This document shows positions 1 through 5,883 of a stretch of DNA of 13,288 bases, piece by piece. Source of the stretch: an uncultured Saprospiraceae bacterium (GTDB lineage Bacteria > Bacteroidota > Bacteroidia > Chitinophagales > Saprospiraceae); assembly GCA_937959375.1 (NCBI GenBank), contig CALGLS010000185.1:1-13288 (forward strand), written 5' to 3'. How positions within the stretch are numbered: the stretch's first letter is position 1; the number at the start of each line of letters is the position of its first letter. The notes beneath the pieces were generated by a model that ran no database searches, was not told the origin of the DNA, and saw only the letters and a program-made list of their open reading frames with translations. Both the position numbers and the translations under genes were made by a program.

Positions 1-510
1 AAAATTAAAGATACTATTTTAGCTTTATACCTCATTGCTTCTCTCGAAAAGTCCATTTCATTACATTTGGAGCGAAACCAGTTAAAATTACGTTAAAAGG
101 GGTAACCAATACCTTTACATACGTCTCAAGTATGGTTAGAATGATGTAAATTTGGGGTGAACTCAAAATTAGAGAATCATTTGCAAACGTATCTTACTTT
201 TTGTCCTTAAAGTCTAAACACTGACACAAAAAACTTTTTTTCACTTTGGTCATAAGGGGACTAGTTCAAAATAAACGACTAAGATATAATTCAACCATTG
301 TTTTTAATAAAAGAAGTTGTTTTAAAATAAAATGATGATTTTCTTGTAAATCATTGATCCTCATTACTTCACTTAAATATTTTCACCGTAACTATGGCTA
401 CGAAAAAATATTTAAGCTTTGTACTGAGAACCAAGCTGCTACAAGAAATTTCAACCTCCATTTTTAAACAACTTCAAACTAATTAACCACTGATAAAACT
501 TTAGCTCATT
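1..510. other. Intergenic region upstream of the thioredoxin gene
   Basis: No convincing gene is present in these 510 bases. A plus-strand frame is open from base 1 to a TAA at 94-96 (31 codons). It could be the tail of a gene outside the window, but that length is expected by chance in DNA this AT-rich. Two octamers fit the Bacteroidota -7 promoter consensus TAnnTTTG (62-69 TACATTTG, 147-154 TAAATTTG). Neither has a TTG at the usual distance upstream, and both lie over 350 bases from the next start. The region also holds the inverted repeat at 372-416 and a smaller 7-bp hairpin (335-341 with 348-354). Confidence 0.6.
372..416. repeat. 12-bp perfect inverted repeat upstream of the thioredoxin gene
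   Basis: CTTAAATATTTT (372-383) is the exact reverse complement of AAAATATTTAAG (405-416). The 21-base loop contains a second small pairing, CGTA (387-390) with TACG (399-402). The structure ends 94 bases before the ATG at 511. No T-run follows it on either strand, so it does not look like an intrinsic terminator. It could be an operator, a structured 5' leader, or chance in AT-rich sequence. The inner pairing slightly favours an RNA structure. Confidence 0.45.
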
Positions 511-1005
511 ATGAAATTAATCAAATCTCTTGTTCTACTTTTCGCTCTTGCTTTTTCTATCACTGCATCTGCTCAAACTTTACCTGATGTAGAAATTAAA
601 ACAATGGAAGGCGAGACTGTTAATATCCAAGATTACGCAAAAGAAGGAAAAATCACCGTTATTAGCTTCTGGGCTACTTGGTGTTCGCCTTGTATTCGTG
701 AGCTGAAAGCGATTTCTGAATTATACCCTGACTGGGTGGAGCAATATGATATTCAATTTCTAGCGATTACACTTGACACACAACAGCGCCTTGCACGTGC
801 AGGTTCTATTGCTGAGACAAATGGTTGGGAATACACGATTTTAAGTGATCCTAATCAAGATTTGCAAAGAGCGCTAGGCTTCCAAAATCCTCCACAAACT
901 TACATTATTGATGGTGAAGGGAACATTGTATACGACCACAATGGCTATACTCCTGGAGATGAGGAAGATTTAGAAGATAAATTAGCAGAGCTTACTGAAA
1001 AGTAA
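511..1005 (+). CDS. Exported TlpA/ResA-like thioredoxin-fold protein
   Basis: This small thiol-disulfide oxidoreductase probably works in the periplasm, reducing or exchanging disulfides in exported proteins or apocytochromes. Residues 1-22 form a signal peptide: positive K2/K5, a hydrophobic core, then A-S-A-Q, so cleavage is likely near residue 21. The mature part is one thioredoxin fold. The active site is W57-C58-S59-P60-C61, preceded by the typical ISFWATW strand. The cis-proline is probably P128, in PPQTYIID. The acidic C-terminus (about 148-164) looks like a final helix. At 164 residues the protein is a minimal member, with no N-terminal domain as in larger Bacteroidota TlpA proteins. 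No lipobox cysteine is seen. The ATG at 511 is chosen because the signal peptide begins there; no Shine-Dalgarno is visible. No cytochrome or Dsb gene lies nearby, so the substrate is unknown. The family call is firm, the specific role is not. Confidence 0.9.
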   Translation: MKLIKSLVLLFALAFSITASAQTLPDVEIKTMEGETVNIQDYAKEGKITVISFWATWCSPCIRELKAISELYPDWVEQYDIQFLAITLDTQQRLARAGSIAETNGWEYTILSDPNQDLQRALGFQNPPQTYIIDGEGNIVYDHNGYTPGDEEDLEDKLAELTEK

Positions 1006-1023
1006 TTGAGACTGCTTTTATTA

Positions 1024-1063
1024 AAAAATCCCGAATCTGCCAACCAGCAAATTCGGGATTTTT
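1024..1063. terminator. Bidirectional intrinsic terminator between convergent genes
   Basis: A perfect 13-bp stem pairs 1024-1036 with 1051-1063 (core ATCCCGAAT / ATTCGGGAT). After one C/A mismatch it continues as TGC/GCA around the loop CAACCA (1041-1046). The T-rich arm serves the plus-strand thioredoxin gene, which ends 18 bases upstream. The A-run at 1023-1028 becomes a U-tract on the minus strand, so the same hairpin can stop uup transcription. A near copy lies at 3373-3410. Confidence 0.85.
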
Positions 1064-1114
1064 GGGTCTAAGTGATTTCATTTGGTCAAGGTTAGGAATG
1101 AGTGGACCTTTTGG

Positions 1115-1153
1115 ACGTTTACTAAACTTTAAAAGTTTAGTAAACGTTTTTTT
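1115..1153 (+). terminator. Second hairpin with T-run in the convergent gap
   Basis: ACGTTTACTAAACTT (1115-1129) pairs perfectly with 1133-1147 around a 3-base loop. T1147-T1153 gives a seven-T run on the plus strand, so it fits a back-up terminator for transcription arriving from the thioredoxin gene. On the minus strand the stem is followed by CCAAAAGG, with no U-tract, so it is probably not a terminator for uup. The stem is long but AT-rich. Confidence 0.65.
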
Positions 1154-1227
1154 CCCTTTTATTCTAAACAAATAAAATCATTTAGCACCCGATTTTTTTT
1201 GTTGTAAGAATGAGGCAGGGGTTCTAA

Positions 1228-3108
1228 CTAAGCGAATTCTGAAAGCTCCAACCAACGCATTTCTTTCTCTTCGATCTCTTCTCCAATTTTACCAGACTCA
1301 ATGGACAGTTTAGAAATTTCGTCACCAGAAAGAGAGGGATCATTAAATTTTTCAAAAATCTCTGCTTTCTTGGCTTCTAGTTTAGCGATCTCTTTTTCGA
1401 GACGCCCCATTTCCTTCCGCTCCATGTAGGTGAGCTTACGAGCAGGTTCAGCAGAGCTTGTCTCTTTTTCCTTTGTTACTTTTGGAGTCGACTCTCTTTC
1501 TTTTCGTTTCTGTTCGTTTATTTCTATTTTTTTAGCCTTTCGGTAATCCGAATAATTGGAGTTGTAATCTTTTATTTTTCCATCACCTTCGAAAATAAAA
1601 AGATGTTCTACTACCTTGTCCATAAAATACCGGTCGTGAGAAACGATAATGATACAGCCTGCAAATTCCATCAAAAATTCTTCCAGTACATTCAAGGTAA
1701 GGATGTCCAAATCGTTGGTCGGCTCATCCAGAATTAGAAAGTTCGGATTCTTCATCAAAACGGTGAGTAGGTAAAGTCTCCGGCGCTCTCCCCCACTTAG
1801 TCGAGAAACAAAAACGTCTTGCTGTTTTCTATTAAAAAGAAAACGTTCTAATAATTGCTCAGCGGTCAATTTATAGCCACCTTCCATAGGAATATAATCA
1901 GCAATGCTTCTCACTACATCAATGACTCTTCGGTCAACTTTTAAATCAAGTCCATCTTGAGTATAGTAACCAAAAACCACTGTATCTCCGACGACCACTC
2001 TTCCATGATCAGGTCGAATTTCTTTGGTTAGCATTTTCAGAAAGGTCGTCTTACCAACCCCATTGGGACCAACAATTCCAACTCGTTCTTTTTTGCGAAA
2101 TTTGTAATGAAAGTTTTCCAAAATTTTGAGGTCTCCATAACTTTTGGATACACCATCAAGTTCTAAAATTTTAGACCCGAGGCGAGCGCCTTTCATATCA
2201 ATCTGCATTAGGTCTTTAGATCGTTGTTGGTGCGCTTTTTCTTTAATTTCTTCAAATTTATCTACCCTTGACTTAGCCTTGGTTCCTCTAGCTTTCGGTG
2301 ATCGACGAACCCAGTCTAATTCCTTTTTGAATAATTTTTTAGTTTTATCTAAAACGACTGATTCATTCTCATGACGAGCGGATTTCTTTTCTAGAAAGTC
2401 AGAATAACTTCCTTTATAACGGAATAGATTTCCCTCATCTAATTCTACGATAGAGTTACAAACTCTTTCGAGAAAGTAACGATCGTGTGTCACCATAAAG
2501 AGCGTAATACTAGATCGCTGAAGATATACTTCTAACCATTCGATCATATTGAGATCAAGGTGGTTGGTTGGCTCATCAAGGATCAGGAATTCTGGCTCTT
2601 CTAATATCAATTTGGCTAAAGCCAAACGTTTTATCTGCCCCCCAGAAAGTTGCCCTATTTTTTGGTTAAGGTTATCAATATTAAGTTTAGAAAGCGTCTC
2701 TTTGATCTTCGCTTCAAAATCCCAGGCTTTTAGATCATCCATTTCGATCATAGCACTTTGCATCTCGTCTGGATCGTTCGGATTGTTAAAAGACTTTTCG
2801 TAACGAAGGATGGCCTTTATTAATTTATTATCAGAATCGAATACAGCTTCTTCAATGCTATGGTCGGGATTAAAATTGGGCTCCTGTTCGAGGTAACCAA
2901 TTCTGACACCACGATGGAGTCGGATTACATTGTTCTCGCCTTCAGGCGCTTCAATACCAGCGACTACTCGAAGGAGGGTTGTTTTCCCTGATCCGTTTTT
3001 GGCGACTAATGCGATTTTATCTCCTTGATTTACGTGGAGGGTTATATTATCGAAAAGCACTTTGTCTCCGTAGTACTTACTTACATTTTCGAGTGTTAGA
3101 TAATCCAA
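1228..3108 (-). CDS. uup: ABC-F family ATPase, Uup type
   Basis: This is a soluble tandem ATPase of the ABC-F family, which acts on ribosomes; Uup is also linked to branched DNA intermediates and transposon excision. ABC domain 1 has Walker A at 36-44 (AKNGSGKTT), signature LSGGQ at 154-158 and Walker B with DEPTNHLD from 178. Domain 2 has Walker A GPNGVGKTT at 347-355, signature LSGGE at 437-441 and DEPTNDLD from 461. The linker at about 235-300 has the Uup-like stretch ELDWVRRSPKARGTKAKSR. A charged region (525-555) leads to a C-terminal coiled coil (556-626, beginning RKLTYMERKE), as in Uup and unlike EttA. Residue 36 is Ala where Walker A usually has Gly; I recall this as common in Bacteroidota members. 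The start is TTG (3106-3108). An in-frame TAA lies at 3115-3117, no ATG is available nearby, and (M)DYLTLENVSKYYG aligns with the usual family N-terminus. Substrate specificity within ABC-F is inferred. Confidence 0.92.
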   Translation of the reverse strand: MDYLTLENVSKYYGDKVLFDNITLHVNQGDKIALVAKNGSGKTTLLRVVAGIEAPEGENNVIRLHRGVRIGYLEQEPNFNPDHSIEEAVFDSDNKLIKAILRYEKSFNNPNDPDEMQSAMIEMDDLKAWDFEAKIKETLSKLNIDNLNQKIGQLSGGQIKRLALAKLILEEPEFLILDEPTNHLDLNMIEWLEVYLQRSSITLFMVTHDRYFLERVCNSIVELDEGNLFRYKGSYSDFLEKKSARHENESVVLDKTKKLFKKELDWVRRSPKARGTKAKSRVDKFEEIKEKAHQQRSKDLMQIDMKGARLGSKILELDGVSKSYGDLKILENFHYKFRKKERVGIVGPNGVGKTTFLKMLTKEIRPDHGRVVVGDTVVFGYYTQDGLDLKVDRRVIDVVRSIADYIPMEGGYKLTAEQLLERFLFNRKQQDVFVSRLSGGERRRLYLLTVLMKNPNFLILDEPTNDLDILTLNVLEEFLMEFAGCIIIVSHDRYFMDKVVEHLFIFEGDGKIKDYNSNYSDYRKAKKIEINEQKRKERESTPKVTKEKETSSAEPARKLTYMERKEMGRLEKEIAKLEAKKAEIFEKFNDPSLSGDEISKLSIESGKIGEEIEEKEMRWLELSEFA

Positions 3109-3177
3109 GAGTTGTTATTCTTTTTTGATTAGGAAAATTAGATTGCAAGTTAGGTATAAATAAGGAGGATGGGAGAT

Positions 3178-3262
3178 GGATTTGATGGATTTATTCATAA
3201 GAGGTGGCCCTCTATTGGGGATGGGACACGGATTGGACGGATTGAGCGGATTTAGACGGATT
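3178..3262. repeat. Iterated GGATT units, 9-10 base period
   Basis: GGATT recurs at 3230, 3239, 3248 and 3258, in the pattern GGATTGGAC, GGATTGAGC, GGATTTAGAC, GGATTTTTT. Two more copies lie upstream at about 3179 and 3188, also 9 bases apart. Read on the minus strand these are AATCC(G/A)-rich units pointing toward uup. I recall similar AATCCGT-rich iterations in non-coding DNA of many Bacteroidota. The units are degenerate, with no unique spacers. Confidence 0.6.
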
Positions 3263-3361
3263 TTTTCTGCGATCGTGAAAGTTAAAAATCTAATCGCGCG
3301 CGCTAAAAGAAAAAATTCGTCCCTTATCTGTTCAATCCCTTAGATCTGTGATCGCATCCCC
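3217..3361. repeat. 145-base imperfect inverted repeat (candidate dispersed palindromic element)
   Basis: The left arm (3217-3268) and the reverse complement of the right arm (3308-3361) match at 40 of 52 aligned positions with two one-base gaps. Both ends are near perfect: GGGGATGgGA at the outside and GACGgATTTTTTCT at the inside. The middle is 39 bases (3269-3307) and contains a further pairing, GCGAT (3269-3273) with ATCGC (3293-3297), so the whole can fold as one long hairpin. No open frame and no clear target-site duplication is seen. It lies between the prc terminator and the uup start. It could be a MITE-like or REP-like element, or a structured leader of uup. Confidence 0.6.
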
Positions 3362-3371
3362 GTCAAAGGAC

Positions 3372-3415
3372 AAAAAAATCCCGAACTTGCCAGTCAGCAA
3401 ATTCGGGATTCTTTT
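3372..3415 (-). terminator. Intrinsic terminator of prc
   Basis: AATCCCGAA (3377-3385) pairs with TTCGGGATT (3402-3410). After one C/A mismatch, TTGC pairs with GCAA around the loop CAGTCA (3391-3396). On the minus strand the stem is followed by seven Ts (3378-3372), and it begins 18 bases after the prc stop. Outer A/T pairs (3372-3375 with 3412-3415) extend it. It matches the hairpin at 1023-1060 in 34 of 38 positions. Confidence 0.85.
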
Positions 3416-3432
3416 TAAAGACAAGCGTTCTA

Positions 3433-5538
3433 CTAGTTATCCTTTTCGATCATATCTTTCATGATGGATAAGGCTTCATCGATGTAGATGTCTTTATTCA
3501 TTCCTTCTAACCATTTTTTATTTTCTTCAGCCTTAGCTTCATCAATGTTGATGGCATCCAAATCTACCTCCAGATTTTTAACAGTCATGCTTTCAATTGT
3601 TGGAAATATATCTTCGTACTCATCTGATTTAGCGATCGCTTTTTTGCGGTCTGCTTGATACTGTTCAAGATTAAGTGGCTGTGAAGTTTTGTCTGATCTT
3701 TCTTTTACGTACTTAGCTTGTTCCAAAACTTTTTGGAAACTTGCATTGTTCTTAACACGCTCAGCACTTGCTGCTTTAATCTTATCTAACTTATCAAGAG
3801 ATGATACCGTTTGGTGATATTTCACTGGCTTAATTTCACTCCATTCCATTGCGTATTCGTTTTCTCTTTCACCTAGTTCGAAGTAGTGATAACGGTCTGG
3901 TAAAACAACGTCAGGAGTTACACCTCTCAGCTGAGTAGAACCACCATTGATACGGTAGAATTTCTGGATGGTCAACTTCAAATCACCTAGTGGAGTGATA
4001 TCAGAATCGCCACGGAATCCTTGATCCAAGTCAATGAAACGTTGTACGGTTCCTTTTCCAAAAGTAGCGTTAGACCCAACGATTACAGCACGGCCATAAT
4101 CTTGTAAAGCTGCTGCTAAAATTTCAGATGCAGATGCAGAGAAAGAATTTACCATTACGATAAGTGGCCCGTCGTATTGAACTTTAGGGTCGTTGTCTTC
4201 TAAAATTTCAGGACTGTGATCTCTAGCTTTCACTTGTACGATTGGACCTTCTTCAATGAAGAAACCAGACATACGCTGAACGTCTCTTAGAGAGCCACCA
4301 CCGTTATTACGTAAGTCAAGGATAATACCGTTGACGTTTTTAGCTTTTAGTTTTTCAAGTTCGATTGCAATATCTTTTGCACAGCTACGACCATTTCTAC
4401 GAGAGAAATCTGCGTAAAATTGTGGCAGCTTGATATAACCGATATTGTTTACTTTTTCAGGAGAATCAAGGATCACTGATTTAGCAAAACTCTCTTCTAA
4501 TTCTACTACATCACGAACGATAACAATATCTTTAACCGTACCATCAACTTTCTTAATAGTCAGTTTCACTTCAGTTCCTTTTTTACCTCGGATCAGTTGA
4601 ACTACATCATCCAATCGCATACCTGTGATAACAACAGCCTCTGCATCTTTTTGAGCAACTTTTGTGATAATATCTTTTTCTTCCAACTCCTTTCCTTTCC
4701 AAGAAGGACCACCAGGGATAATTCGAGTAATAACAGTGTTATCACCATCTGAACTAAGTTGTGCTCCGATACCTTCTAAACGACCAGACATTCTGATGTC
4801 AAATGTTTCTTTGTCTTTTGGTGCATAGTAAGAAGTATGAGGATCATAGATATTCGTCAACGCATTTAGGTAGATACTTAGATAGTCACTACGCTTACGT
4901 TTTTTAAGACGTTTGTACCAAGCCTCGTAATCTTCTAGTACATCTTCACGTGCTTCATCCAGCAATTGATCTCTTGATTTGTCTTTCAACTCTTCGGTAC
5001 CTTCTTCTTGAGATTTGATTTTATCTGCTAGTTCTGTAATCATTTCGAATTGAACCATCTCAGCCCAATAAGCTTTTAGTTCTTCATCGTTTTTAGCGAA
5101 TTGCTTTTTCTCGCCATCTAATTCGATTACTTTATCAGAGTTCAAATCAACAGGATTATTTACTAACTCTTCATAATAGGTTTTAGACTTAGCAATTCCT
5201 TTCTCCAATAATTCTAAAGAAAGATCCATGAACTCATAAGTCCCCTGATCTGCCTCATCATCAATTTTAGTTCGATATGCTTTAAGCTTTTCAATATCTT
5301 CTTGAGTCAACCATCTTTTCCCACTATCAAGACGATCGATATATAAATCGAAGGCTTTTTCAGAAAAAGTATCGTCAATATCAACTGGCTTGTAATGCAG
5401 CTGACTTAAGCCACCCAAAAGTCGTTGAATTAATATTGCTTCTTTCTGTGCATTATTAGGTGTGGGCAAATAAGCTGAAATACCAATAAACAGTGCCACC
5501 AGCGCAATTGAAAAGAAAATGGGACCTCTAAATTTCAT
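3433..5538 (-). CDS. prc: Carboxy-terminal processing (tail-specific) protease, peptidase S41A
   Basis: This is a periplasmic serine protease that cleaves proteins from unstructured C-termini, as E. coli Prc does with cell-wall enzymes and tagged proteins. Residues 5-24 are a hydrophobic signal or anchor segment (FRGPIFFSIALVALFIGISA). An N-terminal helical domain covers about 30-230, including LDSGKRWLTQEDI, typical of the long Prc subfamily. A PDZ domain lies at about 250-335 (GIGAQLSSDGDNTVITRIIPGGP). The S41 core is about 355-545. The catalytic Ser-Lys pair is S469 in FSASASE and K495 in FGKGTVQ, with D480 in LQDYGRA at the place of E. coli D441. The C-terminal helical domain (about 550-701) corresponds to DUF3340. 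At 701 residues the length fits full-size Prc (E. coli 682) and not the short CtpA type. The ATG at 5536-5538 starts a proper signal sequence; no Shine-Dalgarno is seen. It has its own terminator. No adaptor such as NlpI is next to it. Confidence 0.95.
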   Translation of the reverse strand: MKFRGPIFFSIALVALFIGISAYLPTPNNAQKEAILIQRLLGGLSQLHYKPVDIDDTFSEKAFDLYIDRLDSGKRWLTQEDIEKLKAYRTKIDDEADQGTYEFMDLSLELLEKGIAKSKTYYEELVNNPVDLNSDKVIELDGEKKQFAKNDEELKAYWAEMVQFEMITELADKIKSQEEGTEELKDKSRDQLLDEAREDVLEDYEAWYKRLKKRKRSDYLSIYLNALTNIYDPHTSYYAPKDKETFDIRMSGRLEGIGAQLSSDGDNTVITRIIPGGPSWKGKELEEKDIITKVAQKDAEAVVITGMRLDDVVQLIRGKKGTEVKLTIKKVDGTVKDIVIVRDVVELEESFAKSVILDSPEKVNNIGYIKLPQFYADFSRRNGRSCAKDIAIELEKLKAKNVNGIILDLRNNGGGSLRDVQRMSGFFIEEGPIVQVKARDHSPEILEDNDPKVQYDGPLIVMVNSFSASASEILAAALQDYGRAVIVGSNATFGKGTVQRFIDLDQGFRGDSDITPLGDLKLTIQKFYRINGGSTQLRGVTPDVVLPDRYHYFELGERENEYAMEWSEIKPVKYHQTVSSLDKLDKIKAASAERVKNNASFQKVLEQAKYVKERSDKTSQPLNLEQYQADRKKAIAKSDEYEDIFPTIESMTVKNLEVDLDAINIDEAKAEENKKWLEGMNKDIYIDEALSIMKDMIEKDN

Positions 5539-5883
5539 GTTGTATTATTTTGTCTGCTAAATGAATTATCCTTACGGACCAAAGTATCCATAGGACTCCT
5601 CCTAAATATACTCCTTTTTATTTAAATATGTTCGGCTATAATCAGGCCATTCTTGTATTTTAACCAAATTATAACGCTTAAGTTTTAGTAGAAGTATAAA
5701 AAGGCTGGATTTCTCTTGTAAAAGCATCTAATATCCTAATATTATTATGACGTAAAATTTATAAAAAGTCAGGTCATAAGCAATGGCTTAACATCACTTT
5801 ACTGTACAGGTAAGTAAATACTTGGAGCTTTTTATTCAAGTTGTTTAGGAAGGATAGCAGAATTTGAAGAATTGTTTGGTCAT
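5539..5883. other. Intergenic region between prc and the DUF11 gene
   Basis: These 345 bases hold no supported gene. They should contain the prc promoter. The two best -7 candidates on the minus strand, ATACTTTG near 5580 and TATAATTTG near 5665, each deviate from TAnnTTTG and lack a placed TTG. No GC-rich hairpin with a T-run follows the stop of the DUF11 gene; only weak AT stems are seen (for example TAAATA/TATTTA near 5605-5625). That gene is therefore the one in the window without a visible terminator. Confidence 0.5.

Larger units (their letters stand above)
3109..3432. other. Intergenic region between uup and prc with repeat structure
   Basis: These 324 bases carry no gene. From right to left they hold the prc terminator (3372-3415), a large imperfect inverted repeat (3217-3361), a short hairpin GAGG/CCTC (3201-3212) and GGATTT copies at 3179 and 3188. 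The remaining roughly 60 bases (3109-3170) should contain the uup promoter and leader. No exact TAnnTTTG is seen there; the nearest match is TAACTTG, read on the minus strand across the CAAGTTA near 3147. Confidence 0.7.

Noticed and set aside
1..96. Plus-strand frame open from the window edge to TAA, possibly the end of an upstream gene
   Set aside because: Thirty-one codons without a stop are expected by chance in one of six frames of DNA this AT-rich, and no recognisable motif is present.
62..154. Exact TAnnTTTG octamers at 62-69 and 147-154 as promoters
   Set aside because: Neither has a TTG about 20 bases upstream, both are far from the gene at 511, and the octamer is frequent by chance in such sequence.
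1174..1196. AAAATC/GATTTT hairpin before the uup stop as its own terminator
   Set aside because: The six-pair stem is almost entirely A/T with an 11-base loop and only a broken U-tract; the hairpin at 1024-1063 is far stronger.
2144..2803. Plus-strand open frames antisense to uup
   Set aside because: They lie wholly inside a clearly coding ABC-F gene, show no domain or signal features, and are reading-frame shadows.
1333..3003. Inactive first ATPase site in Uup because Walker A has Ala for the first Gly
   Set aside because: The rest of the P-loop (NGSGKTT), the signature and Walker B are intact, and I recall the AKNG(S/T)GK variant as common in Bacteroidota ABC-F proteins.
3178..3262. CRISPR-like array
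   Set aside because: The repeated unit is only about 5-9 bases with 4-5 base separators, with no long repeats, unique spacers or cas genes.
5760..5883. Frameshifted continuation of the large surface protein past its stop
   Set aside because: The only longer frame (about 40 codons, starting NDQTILQILL) is Leu/Asn/Lys-rich and shows no beta-domain or sorting-signal features.
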